DNA of 9,046 bases. It comes from Hyphomicrobiales bacterium (GTDB taxonomy: Bacteria; Pseudomonadota; Alphaproteobacteria; Rhizobiales; Aestuariivirgaceae). Under the pieces are notes generated by a model, which saw only the letters and a program-made list of their open reading frames with translations, had not been told where the DNA came from and did not search any database. Of the stretch, positions 1 through 6,452 are shown piece by piece; position 1 is the stretch's first letter, and the number at the start of each line of letters is the position of its first letter. Position numbers and translations under genes: made by a program. The stretch is taken from the NCBI GenBank assembly GCA_026987255.1, contig JALSNA010000344.1, forward strand, positions 1 to 9,046, in the 5' to 3' direction.

Positions 1-1183
1 GTTCGCCGCTTAAGCCCTGTTCATCCGTCAGCCATGCATGCAGGGCTTCGGGATCCTGCTCGTTCAGCAGGCGCTCGATGACCTGCCATTGCTGTTGCCA
101 GCTCATGCTGGTCCAGCGTGGGCCGAAGGCCTTCTTGTGCCCCAGGGCGGCGCGCACTTCGTTGCCGGCCATCTTGTCGCGGTTGGGGCGCTCCTTGTTG
201 AAGCGCGCGGCCTCGGGCAACTTCAGGAGCTTGCGCAGGGACTTGTAGCCGACATGTTTCTTGTCCTGCAAGGCAAGGACGAGACGGTCGCGCTCTTCCA
301 GTGTCAGCTTGCGGGTATGCTCACCGGGCTGCTGGATTTCCAGGTGGTTGACTTCCTGATACAGGCGCAGCTCCTGAAACAGCGGGTGCGCCTTGGGCAG
401 GCGGGTTTCTTCCGGGATGAAGGTGCACTTGCCCACCCGCGGTGGTTTCAGCGGGCGCTGGCCGAAGATGATGTAATGCAGGCGGTCTTTCAGGTTGTCG
501 TTCAGCAAGCCCGGATGATGCTTTTGCTGGGCCTGCCAGATCTTGTCGAACTCCTCTTCCAGCAACTTGCGGGTGGGATAGAAATCATAGCCGCTGCCTT
601 TTGCGTTTTCACCGGTTTCCGGGCGCAGGCGGGCGCGGGTGGAAAGGCCTTGTTGCTGGCGTTGCCAGAGGAATTCGCCAAAGGTGCGGGCCTCCATTTC
701 CATCATGGCCTGTTCCAGGCGGGCGGCGGCAGTTTTGATCGCGCCTGCCTCGTTGTTGCGCGCGTCGGTCTTGCGGTTGGACTTGAAGCCGCGGCGCTGG
801 TTCAGGTGAAACAGGGCGCGGCCCAGCTCATGGGGCGAGAGCTTTTCCTCCAAAGCGCGCCTGCGCAGCTCGTAGGGATCAAGCCGTTCCAGCTCCTTGC
901 GCGTTTTTTCATCCCCCGGCATCAGCCCGGCGCGGATCAGCTCGCGCATCAGGGCCTCGCGGCGGTTCTTGTAGCGATCACGCCGGCGGCGCATGCCGCG
1001 CGCCATGCGCCGATCCTCGGCCAGGGATTTCCTGCTTTGCGGATCGCGGCCATCCGCAAAGATGCGCACACCGCCATCGATTGAGCGCACGGCCTCATAG
1101 CGCCCGCCTTCATCCTTGCGCAGTTCGTGGATCCACCAGCCGATGGAATTGGTGCCGATATCCAGTGCAAGCCGGTGGTTCAT
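1..1183 (-). CDS. cas9: Cas9 endonuclease, N-terminal 394 residues (type II, probably II-C; partial at window edge)
   Basis: RNA-guided DNA endonuclease of a type II CRISPR system; with crRNA and tracrRNA it cuts both strands of invading DNA. The minus-strand frame is open from ATG at 1183 to the left edge, so only the N-terminus is seen. Residues 5-16 (LALDIGTNSIGW) are RuvC motif I, with D8 as the catalytic aspartate. Residues 51-75 form an arginine-rich bridge helix (RMARGMRRRRDRYKNRR). Residues 128-138 (NQRRGFKSNRK) match a conserved motif of II-C-like Cas9 proteins. The rest is REC-lobe sequence. HNH, RuvC-II/III and the PAM-interacting domain must lie left of base 1. The start at 1183 is chosen because AAGGGA (1195-1190) sits 6 nt upstream; an in-frame ATG at 1198 would add five residues but has no ribosome site. 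No frameshift or stop is seen. Family call is firm; subtype II-C is inference from the motifs. Confidence 0.96.
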   Translation of the reverse strand, partial: MNHRLALDIGTNSIGWWIHELRKDEGGRYEAVRSIDGGVRIFADGRDPQSRKSLAEDRRMARGMRRRRDRYKNRREALMRELIRAGLMPGDEKTRKELERLDPYELRRRALEEKLSPHELGRALFHLNQRRGFKSNRKTDARNNEAGAIKTAAARLEQAMMEMEARTFGEFLWQRQQQGLSTRARLRPETGENAKGSGYDFYPTRKLLEEEFDKIWQAQQKHHPGLLNDNLKDRLHYIIFGQRPLKPPRVGKCTFIPEETRLPKAHPLFQELRLYQEVNHLEIQQPGEHTRKLTLEERDRLVLALQDKKHVGYKSLRKLLKLPEAARFNKERPNRDKMAGNEVRAALGHKKAFGPRWTSMSWQQQWQVIERLLNEQDPEALHAWLTDEQGLSGE

Positions 1184-1224
1184 GGCGGTTCCCTTCATGT
1201 AATTCAACTTTACCAAGCGACACA

Positions 1225-1253
1225 ATTCTAACTTGCACTTGGCAGGTTGACAA
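1225..1253 (-). promoter_or_regulatory. sigma70-type promoter of cas9
   Basis: Read on the minus strand, TTGTCA (1253-1248) and TAGAAT (1230-1225) are separated by 17 bp. Each box differs from consensus at one position. Transcription should start near 1218, giving a leader of about 35 nt before the cas9 ATG at 1183. The -35 box lies almost exactly on top of the -35 box of the divergent plus-strand promoter. Predicted from sequence only. Confidence 0.7.
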
Positions 1254-1276
1254 TCTCTATGGCAGAGACATATAAT
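1247..1276 (+). promoter_or_regulatory. consensus sigma70 promoter of the putative tracrRNA
   Basis: TTGACA at 1247-1252 and TATAAT at 1271-1276 are both perfect consensus boxes with an 18-bp spacer. The expected start is near G1283. The spacer holds a 5-bp dyad, TCTCT-atggc-AGAGA (1254-1268), which could be an operator or chance. Downstream comes a short structured RNA ending in a terminator, not a nearby start codon, so the promoter fits a small RNA gene rather than the lyase-like gene at 1533. Confidence 0.82.
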
Positions 1277-1282
1277 GTGAAC

Positions 1283-1366
1283 GCAGATCAAAAAACGCGG
1301 TCTGGCCGTTAACAAGTAGCTCAGACTGCAACATTTGGGGGCGGAGGCCACGGCCTTCGCCCTTTT
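1283..1366 (+). ncRNA. putative tracrRNA (divergent from cas9)
   Basis: A transcript of about 84 nt is bounded by a consensus promoter and a rho-independent terminator, directly next to cas9, which needs a tracrRNA of about this size. Proposed layout: anti-repeat at about 1278-1313; a nexus-like hairpin at 1316-1332 (GTAGC / GCAAC arms, one A-A mismatch, 7-nt loop); and a terminal hairpin at 1339-1362. If this is right, the CRISPR repeat should resemble the reverse complement of 1278-1313, beginning near GTTAACGGCCAGACC and containing TTTTTTGATCTGC. The repeat array is outside the window, so base pairing cannot be confirmed. A second fold pairs 1297-1304 with 1322-1329 and would hide part of the anti-repeat. 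An unrelated small RNA or leader is the alternative, less likely beside cas9. Confidence 0.72.
1339..1366 (+). terminator. rho-independent terminator of the putative tracrRNA
   Basis: GGGCGGAGGCC (1339-1349) pairs with GGCCTTCGCCC (1352-1362) through one G-U wobble, leaving a realistic 4-nt loop, and TTTT follows at 1363-1366. The stem is long and GC-rich but the T-run is short. It also makes a plausible 3' hairpin of a tracrRNA. Confidence 0.8.
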
Positions 1367-1532
1367 GATTTGCGTTGCGGAAAAGCAGGCGCATTCAAAT
1401 ACCGGGGCCACAAGGGCGCACGATGAAGACGAGGGGCAAGCTCCCTGCCGCATCAACCGCTGCTCCAGCGGGGATTGCATGTCGCGGCGGCCGCCGGCAG
1501 TTGGTGCCCGAGGGGAATTTGTCAGGTACACC
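1367..1532. other. leader region between tracrRNA terminator and lyase-like gene
   Basis: I see no convincing coding start or promoter here. It contains a perfect 6-bp hairpin, CCGCTG-ctc-CAGCGG (1457-1471), upstream of the lyase-like start. Function unknown. Confidence 0.35.
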
Positions 1533-2393
1533 ATGCGACGCATATTGACGGGACTTGTGGGGGCCTTGGCGTGTTCATCGGCCGGCATGGTGCGGGCGCA
1601 AGTGGAAAGGCCGCGCCTGTTGTTTGCCTCGGGGTTTGAACGCGGGGTGAAGCTGGGGAAACAGACCCCCGATTACCGCAAGATTTATGGGCGCGACAGC
1701 ACGACCGGCTATCGATGGCCGATCAAGGTGTTGGGGGCAAGCCAGAGCGCCCTGCATCCGATCCACCACGACAACCACAAGGCGGTCTTCAACCGCATTG
1801 TGCGGATTCGGGGCCATGACGGCAAATTGACGCGGGTTCTGTATTCCAGAGAAAATTACGCAGTAAAGGGGAAATATACCCAAAGCCCTTATGAAATCCT
1901 GAATGTCCAACGCGGACGCAGTGATTTGTACATCCGGTACTGGATGAAAATTGACGGGCGGATGTTGCGGAAAAAATTGCACAACAAATGGCGGGCCCTG
2001 TTTGAATACAAAACCAGGGGCTATGGCAAGGGCACGGGATTTCGCTTGATCGGCTTTGTTTATACGGACAACAAGGGCAAGCCCTATTGGGCGTGGCAGG
2101 GCGATGTAAATCCGGAAAAACCATTATGGGAAATCTACAACACTGATGTCCCGGTGCCGCGCAACGAATGGTTCCTGATGGAGGTTTTCTGGCATTGGAG
2201 CGAGGGCAACGGCGGGCGCGCCTTGTGGAAGGTCAACGGTCAGCTCATAGGCGACCATCGCGGCCCAACCACCGTTAACAGCAAACCGATCGATTTCATC
2301 ATGCCGTTTCAGATTTATGGCAATGGCAACCCAAAGCGCCAGTGGGTGGACGATCTGGAAATCTGGACGGGGATTCCTGCCAAATATCGGTAA
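1533..2393 (+). CDS. secreted polysaccharide-lyase-like (concanavalin-fold) protein
   Basis: A 286-residue protein with an N-terminal signal peptide (MRRILTGLVGALACSSAGMV, likely cleaved after RA at residue 22). The mature part begins with LLFASGFERGV, a beta-strand pattern common at the start of heparin-lyase-I-like and LamG-like jelly rolls. It ends with strands rich in aromatics (LYIRYWMKI; EWFLMEVFWHW; ALWKVNGQLIG; PFQIYGNGNP; QWVDDLEIWTG). This resembles the polysaccharide lyase family related to heparin lyase I, but no catalytic residues can be assigned, so carbohydrate binding alone is possible. The frame is open upstream to 1335, but those codons overlap the RNA terminator. The signal peptide and a weak AGG 5 nt upstream support the ATG at 1533; ATG 1480 is an alternative. 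The middle of the gene is more AT-rich than the flagellar genes. Confidence 0.62.
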   Translation: MRRILTGLVGALACSSAGMVRAQVERPRLLFASGFERGVKLGKQTPDYRKIYGRDSTTGYRWPIKVLGASQSALHPIHHDNHKAVFNRIVRIRGHDGKLTRVLYSRENYAVKGKYTQSPYEILNVQRGRSDLYIRYWMKIDGRMLRKKLHNKWRALFEYKTRGYGKGTGFRLIGFVYTDNKGKPYWAWQGDVNPEKPLWEIYNTDVPVPRNEWFLMEVFWHWSEGNGGRALWKVNGQLIGDHRGPTTVNSKPIDFIMPFQIYGNGNPKRQWVDDLEIWTGIPAKYR

Positions 2394-2696
2394 TGGTCAG
2401 GGATTCTTGCCGCGGCGGGCCTGTGAAATTGCCAGCTTCCCACGACAAGCGGGGATCTCAAAAAACGCTTGCGCGCCCATCCTCACCCCCTGCCAGCCAC
2501 CCCGATCATGGGACACTGCGGCTGTTTGGCAGGGGGCGAGGAGGGTCTTCAGACAGTTGCTGGAGATGCCCATGACGGCGAGGCCGATAGCTTCATGCCG
2601 TAAATTCGCCCCTCCTGCGCCAGCGCCTGCAAAGTGCCCGGACGCAATGGCCGGCACTGCTGAAAAGCCCGCAGCACACGCCGAATTCGTCCCCTA
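2394..2696. other. intergenic region without a supported gene
   Basis: About 300 bp. Reading frames on both strands are short, start without ribosome sites and show no recognisable motif; they look like chance frames in GC-rich DNA. The region holds an imperfect inverted repeat at 2476-2548 and a smaller dyad, GTGCCCGG / CCGGCAC (about 2635-2657). No T-run follows either, so a classical terminator for the lyase-like gene is not evident. Confidence 0.5.
2476..2548. repeat. imperfect inverted repeat, 21-bp arms
   Basis: The arm at 2476-2496 (core CCTCACCCCCTGCCA) and the arm at 2528-2548 (core TGGCAGGGGGCGAGG) match at 18 of 21 positions, separated by 31 bp. No T-run follows. It could be an RNA hairpin after the lyase-like gene or a remnant of a repeated element. 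Confidence 0.6.
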
Positions 2697-2857
2697 GGGT
2701 CAGGACTCATAAAGAGGGATGGCAGATGCAGGATTCAGGCAAAATCCCGCTGTCTTTTCGTCCCCAGGCAATACTTGAAGGTATTGGCAAGGGCGAAAAG
2801 GCTCCGGGATGAAGCATGAATCCTGCAGATGCCGTTCAAATTTATGGGTCCAGACCC
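2697..2857. mobile_element. 161-bp palindromic MITE-like element
   Basis: The two ends are inverted repeats of 17 bp, GGGTCAGGACTCATAAA (2697-2713) against TTTATGGGTCCAGACCC (2841-2857), matching at 15 of 17. Symmetry continues inward at the same registration: 2721-2737 with 2817-2833 (14 of 17), TCCCG 2745-2749 with CGGGA 2805-2809, CTTTTCG 2754-2760 with CGAAAAG 2794-2800, and CAATAC 2769-2774 with GTATTG 2781-2786 around a TTGAAG loop. There is no transposase frame. CTAG (2694-2697) overlaps the left end, but no clear target duplication is present on the right. This is what a miniature inverted-repeat element or a deleted insertion sequence looks like; a structured RNA leader of the flagellar operon is the alternative. 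The parent family is not established. Confidence 0.6.
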
Positions 2858-2936
2858 CCAGGCAAGCTACGGACAAGTTTGCGCAGCTATCCATCGGGAC
2901 GATGTCTGAACAAGGCGGAGTCCGAAGGAGTGGGCC

Positions 2937-3314
2937 ATGCAGATCTTTTCCATCGCATCGCAGCGCGCAGGCTGGCTGGCCGCCCGGCTGGGCGTGATCT
3001 CGGGCAATGTGGCAAATGCCAGCACGCCCGGTTACCGCGCCCGGGAAATCACCCCCTTTACCGCTGTTCTCGAAAACCGGCAGGTGCACATGGCGCGCAC
3101 CAATCCGGCCCATCTGAACATCAACGGGCAGGCCGCCCAGGCCGGTTTCGAGGTGCGCGAGGCGCCAGTGGCCCAAATGACCCATTCGGGCAACTCCGTT
3201 TCCCTGGAGAAGGAGATGCTCGATGGCGCCGCCACCGTGAGGGCCTATCGTCTGAACACCAGCATCGTGCGGGCCTATCACCGCATGTTCCTGATGAGCC
3301 TGAGGAACAATTGA
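2937..3314 (+). CDS. flgB: flagellar proximal rod protein FlgB
   Basis: One of the proximal rod subunits that join the MS-ring/FliE base to the rest of the rod in the periplasm; exported through the flagellar type III apparatus, so it has no Sec signal. 125 residues, near the usual family length. The N-terminal rod motif SGNVANASTPGYRAR (residues 22-36) matches the NIANxxTPGY signature of axial proteins. The C-terminal helix (EKEMLDGAATVRAYRLNTSI and onward) is typical for FlgB. GAAGGAG at 2924-2930 is a strong ribosome site 6 nt before ATG 2937. First gene of the flagellar run; its upstream region contains the palindromic element at 2697-2857, so the operon promoter should lie in or close to it. 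No convincing flagellar-type promoter was recognised. flgC follows after 2 nt. Confidence 0.95.
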   Translation: MQIFSIASQRAGWLAARLGVISGNVANASTPGYRAREITPFTAVLENRQVHMARTNPAHLNINGQAAQAGFEVREAPVAQMTHSGNSVSLEKEMLDGAATVRAYRLNTSIVRAYHRMFLMSLRNN

Positions 3315-3316
3315 CC

Positions 3317-3739
3317 ATGGCCGATCCTCTCCTTGCACCCCTCAGCGTGGCTGCCTCCGGCTTGCGCGCCCAGTCGGAGCGCATGCTGGTCGCGGCCCAG
3401 AATATCGCCAATGCACGCTCCACCGGCAATGCGCCGGGCGCCGATCCCTACCGGCGCAAGACCATCAGCTTTGCTTCCGAACTGGACAGGCATTCGGGCC
3501 TGCAAACCGTTCAGGTGGCCGGGCGCGGCGAGGATCCTTCGCCCTTCCGCCTGGAATACCGCCCCGGGCATCCGGCCGCAGACCGCAATGGATACGTCAA
3601 GATGCCCAATGTCGATCTGCTGATCGAGACAGCGGACTTGCGCGATGCGAACCGCATGTATCAGGCCAACCTCCAGGTGGTGCGCCAGGCGCGCGAGATC
3701 GTCACCATGACCATGGATCTGCTGAGGACCAACGGATGA
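3317..3739 (+). CDS. flgC: flagellar proximal rod protein FlgC
   Basis: Proximal rod subunit, partner of FlgB. 140 residues, close to the normal size. The N-terminus ([18 protein letters not shown], then [12 protein letters not shown]) is the axial-protein signature, and the C-terminus ([20 protein letters not shown], then QVVRQAREI) is diagnostic for FlgC: the family normally carries a DxxxASRxYQANL-like stretch here. The reading frame is open further upstream through flgB, but ATG 3317 is the right start: GAGGA (3302-3306) precedes it and it places the axial motif at the N-terminus. The stop overlaps the fliE start as ATGA, implying translational coupling. Confidence 0.96.
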   Translation: MADPLLAPLSVAASGLRAQSERMLVAAQNIANARSTGNAPGADPYRRKTISFASELDRHSGLQTVQVAGRGEDPSPFRLEYRPGHPAADRNGYVKMPNVDLLIETADLRDANRMYQANLQVVRQAREIVTMTMDLLRTNG

Positions 3740-4050
3740 TTGCAGCTATCGGGAAAACCGCCGCATTGGATGCCGCATCGGCCATTCGCCCGCCGCAAGG
3801 CTCTTTGCTTTCCTCCGGGCCGCAAAAGGCGGGGGCGGATTTTGCCGATGCCCTGAAATCGGCTGCTGCGGATGCGCTGCACGGCCTGCAGGGCAGCGAG
3901 CTGACCGCCATCCGGGGCATCGAGGGCAAGGCGGATATCCAGACGGTTGTCGATCAGGTCATGGCCGCCGAGCGCACCTTGTCCGCGGCCCTGGCCATCC
4001 GCAACAAGCTGATCTCCGCCTGGCAGGACATCAGCCACATGCAAATCTAG
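3736..4050 (+). CDS. fliE: flagellar hook-basal body adaptor FliE
   Basis: FliE links the MS-ring to the proximal rod and is among the first rod-type substrates of flagellar export. 104 residues, the expected size. The N-terminal third is low-complexity and variable, as in the family; residues 36-101 carry the conserved part ([20 protein letters not shown], then [20 protein letters not shown] and a hydrophobic end). GAGGA (3724-3728) precedes the start, which overlaps the flgC stop. Its position after flgBC is the usual one in Alphaproteobacteria. It ends in TAG that overlaps the ribosome site for flgG. Confidence 0.94.
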   Translation: MIAAIGKTAALDAASAIRPPQGSLLSSGPQKAGADFADALKSAAADALHGLQGSELTAIRGIEGKADIQTVVDQVMAAERTLSAALAIRNKLISAWQDISHMQI

Positions 4051-4061
4051 GAGAAACCGCC

Positions 4062-4844
4062 ATGAGGGCTTTGGCCATTTCCGCCACGGGCATGTCGGCC
4101 CAGCAGCTGAATGTCGAGGTGATCGCCAACAACATCGCCAATATCAACACCACCGGCTTCAAGCGGGCGCGCGCGGAGTTCACCGATCTTCTCTATCAGA
4201 TAGACCGCATGCCGGGCACCGCCATGCGCGGCGGCGAGGGGGTCGTTCCGGAGGGAACCCAGCTGGGTCTGGGCGTGCGCGCCGCCGCCATCCGCAAGCT
4301 CCATCAGCAGGGCGCCCTGGCCCAGACGGGAAACCGTCTCGATCTGGCCCTGGCCGGGCGTGGCTGGTTCCGCATCACCGGGCCGGGTGGCGAAACCCTC
4401 TATACGCGCGCCGGGGCCTTCAACAAGAGCGCCACGGGCCAGCTCGTGACCATTGACGGATATGTGGTGCAGCCGCCCATCACCATTCCGCAGGAGGCCG
4501 TGGATGTGATCGTCAATGCCTCTGGCCAGGTCTTCGCGCGCCTGGACGGGCAGACGGATCTGCAACCCCTGGGGCAGATCGCCCTGGCGAATTTCGCCAA
4601 TGATGCGGGCCTGGAGCCGCTGGGCAACAACCTGTTCCGGCAGACGGAAGCCTCCGGCGCGGCGGTTGTGGGCAATCCCGGCGATCCCGGTTTCGCCCAG
4701 ATAAGGCAAGGCTACCTGGAGTCGTCCAATGTGGACGCGGTCAAGGAGATCACCGAGCTGATCACGGCGCAGCGGGCCTATGAAATGAACTCCAAGGTCA
4801 TTCAGGCCGTGGATGAAATGATGAGCACGGTTTCGAGGCGCTGA
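4062..4844 (+). CDS. flgG: flagellar distal rod protein FlgG
   Basis: Forms the distal rod that runs through the P- and L-rings. 260 residues, the canonical length. The N-terminus ([20 protein letters not shown] followed by [20 protein letters not shown]) and the C-terminus ([20 protein letters not shown] followed by [19 protein letters not shown]) are almost textbook FlgG. LYQ at about residues 44-46 lies in the FlgG-specific stretch that distinguishes distal rod from hook. AGGAG (4049-4053) precedes the start by 8 nt. flgF, often adjacent, is not in this window. flgA follows after 2 nt. Confidence 0.98.
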   Translation: MRALAISATGMSAQQLNVEVIANNIANINTTGFKRARAEFTDLLYQIDRMPGTAMRGGEGVVPEGTQLGLGVRAAAIRKLHQQGALAQTGNRLDLALAGRGWFRITGPGGETLYTRAGAFNKSATGQLVTIDGYVVQPPITIPQEAVDVIVNASGQVFARLDGQTDLQPLGQIALANFANDAGLEPLGNNLFRQTEASGAAVVGNPGDPGFAQIRQGYLESSNVDAVKEITELITAQRAYEMNSKVIQAVDEMMSTVSRR

Positions 4845-4846
4845 AG

Positions 4847-5323
4847 ATGAGCGGCAAAGGCCTGGCATTGGCGCTGGCGGGTGCGATCCTGCTCATGGCG
4901 GGGGCTCTCCCGGCAACATCGGGCGAAAAGACGCAAAGGCAGATTCCGGTTCCGGCGGCGACCATTTATCCCGGCGAGGTCATCCGCGCCGCCATGCTGC
5001 GCCTGCGTCCCGTTTCCGCCCGCTATTACGCGCGCGGCGGATTTGTGGCCGAAGCGGGCAGGATCGTGGGAAAGATGGCGCGGCGCACCCTCGTGCGCGG
5101 CCGTCCCGTTCCGCCCAATGCCTTGCGCGAGCCCTATGCCGTTTTCAGCGGCAAGGCCGTGCAGGTCATCTATCGCTCCGCCGGACTGTCGATAACCATT
5201 CTCGGCACGGCCCTTGAATCCGCCTCCAGCGGCGAGGTGGTGGCGGTGCGCAATGTTGACAGCGGCCGCATCATTCATGGTGTGGCCCAAAAGGATGGAA
5301 CGGTCCTGGTGAAAACACCATGA
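4847..5323 (+). CDS. flgA: flagellar P-ring assembly chaperone FlgA
   Basis: Periplasmic chaperone that helps FlgI assemble into the P-ring. 158 residues, the short form usual in Alphaproteobacteria. A Sec signal peptide covers about residues 1-23 (LALALAGAILLMAGALPATS). The mature part contains a SAF-like domain: VPAATIYPGEVIRAAMLRLR near the start, GRIVGKMARRTLVRGRPVPP as the central core, then the C-terminal beta region (FSGKAVQVIYRSAGLSITIL, then ASSGEVVAVRNVDSGRIIHG). Start choice rests on GAGG at 4835-4838 and the signal peptide. The stop overlaps the flgI start as ATGA, fitting co-production of the chaperone with its client. Confidence 0.93.
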   Translation: MSGKGLALALAGAILLMAGALPATSGEKTQRQIPVPAATIYPGEVIRAAMLRLRPVSARYYARGGFVAEAGRIVGKMARRTLVRGRPVPPNALREPYAVFSGKAVQVIYRSAGLSITILGTALESASSGEVVAVRNVDSGRIIHGVAQKDGTVLVKTP

Positions 5324-6444
5324 GAACGGCTCAAGGCACATATCGGCTCCGCGCCCTTGCCGCCCTGCTGGCGCTGCTGGCCCTGGGCGCGCCGGCCATG
5401 GCGAAAGTGCGCATCAAGGACATCACCACCCTGGACGGGGTGCGCGCCAATCAGCTCGTCGGCTATGGTCTTGTCGTCGGTCTGCAGGGCAGCGGCGACA
5501 GCATGCGCGGATCGCCCTTCACCGAACAGTCGCTGCGCGCCATGCTCGAGCGGCTGGATGCCAAATATGCCCGTGGCGCTTCACGCACGCGCAATGTCGC
5601 CTCGGTCATGGTAACCGCCAAGCTGCCGCCCTTCATCCGCAAGGGATCGCGCATCGATGTCAATGTGGCCTCCCTTGGCGATGCCACCTCCCTTGCCGGC
5701 GGCACCTTGGTCATGACGCCTCTCAAGGGCGCCGATGGCAAGGTCTATGCCGTGGCGCAGGGCTCCGTCGTGCTCTCCGGCTTCAAGGCCCAGGGGCAGG
5801 CGGCGCAGGTCACCCAGGGCGTGCCCACCAATGCCCGCATCCCCGGAGGGGCGATTGTCGAAAGGGAGCTGGAGGGAGACTTTTTCCGCAAGAAGATGCT
5901 GGTCTTCAATCTGAAGAACCCGGATTTCGACACGGCGGTGCGCGTGGCCGCCGCCATCAATGCCTATGGACGCAAGCACTTCGGCAGGAAACTGGCCGCC
6001 GCCCGCGATCTGCGCGCCATTTTCGTCAGGCGGCCCAAGGGCATTTCCGTGGCCCGGCTGGTGGCCGCCCTGGGCAGCCTGCGCATAGAGCCCGATGCGC
6101 CCGCCCGCGTGGTCATTGACGAGCGCACCGGCACGGTGGTCATCGGGCAGGCGGTGCGTGTCTCGACGGTTGCCGTGACCCACGGCAATCTGACGGTGCG
6201 CATCACCGAGATGCCCGTCGTCTCCCAGCCCGCGCCCCTCTCCAGGGGGCGAACCACCATCGTGCCGCAGACATTCGTCACCACCGAGGAAAGAACCGGA
6301 AACATTGCCATTCTCGCAGGCGCCGATCTGCAGAAGCTGGTCAGCGGCCTCAATCGCATGGGCGTCAAGCCCAAGGGCATCATCGCCATTCTTCAGGCCA
6401 TAAAGTCCGCAGGCGCGCTGCAGGCGGAGCTGGTGGTGGAATAG
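5320..6444 (+). CDS. flgI: flagellar P-ring protein FlgI
   Basis: Forms the periplasmic P-ring in the peptidoglycan layer, a bushing for the rod. 374 residues, typical length. A Sec signal peptide ends near AMA-28, and the mature protein begins KVRIKDITTLDGVRANQLVG, the family hallmark, followed by YGLVVGLQGSGDS. Further conserved stretches are NVASVMVTAKLPPFIRKGSR, DVNVASLGDATSLAGGTLVM, VVIDERTGTVVIGQAVRVST and the C-terminal LVSGLNRMGVKPKGIIAILQ followed by AIKSAGALQAELVV. No break is visible. Translation is probably coupled to flgA. Confidence 0.98.
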   Translation: MRTAQGTYRLRALAALLALLALGAPAMAKVRIKDITTLDGVRANQLVGYGLVVGLQGSGDSMRGSPFTEQSLRAMLERLDAKYARGASRTRNVASVMVTAKLPPFIRKGSRIDVNVASLGDATSLAGGTLVMTPLKGADGKVYAVAQGSVVLSGFKAQGQAAQVTQGVPTNARIPGGAIVERELEGDFFRKKMLVFNLKNPDFDTAVRVAAAINAYGRKHFGRKLAAARDLRAIFVRRPKGISVARLVAALGSLRIEPDAPARVVIDERTGTVVIGQAVRVSTVAVTHGNLTVRITEMPVVSQPAPLSRGRTTIVPQTFVTTEERTGNIAILAGADLQKLVSGLNRMGVKPKGIIAILQAIKSAGALQAELVVE

Positions 6445-6452
6445 GAGCGCCC

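Noticed and set aside
38..1084. Long plus-strand open frame opposite cas9.
   Set aside because: It is the antisense shadow of the Cas9 frame; low-complexity Leu/Ala/Gly composition, no motif, no ribosome site.
1196..1198. Alternative upstream ATG for cas9.
   Set aside because: In frame, but without a ribosome site; AAGGGA positions the start at 1183.
1335..1532. N-terminal extension of the lyase-like gene.
   Set aside because: It overlaps the RNA terminator, lacks a ribosome site, and the signal peptide starts at 1533.
2317..2697. Open frames in the intergenic stretch on both strands.
   Set aside because: No start signals, no family resemblance, and composition like random GC-rich frames; a decayed transposase was considered but no motif could be recognised.
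2871..2885. Possible sigma54 promoter (GG-N10-GC) before flgB.
   Set aside because: The spacing fits, but the flanking -24 and -12 bases differ from TGGCAC / TTGCA; too weak to annotate.
2816..3316. Upstream extension of flgC across flgB.
   Set aside because: It would overlap all of flgB in another frame and bury the axial-protein N-terminus; ATG 3317 is correct.
4047..4868. Long antisense frames over flgG, flgI and the motE-fliL region (to 8296).
   Set aside because: Shadows created by high GC at third positions of well-recognised plus-strand genes.
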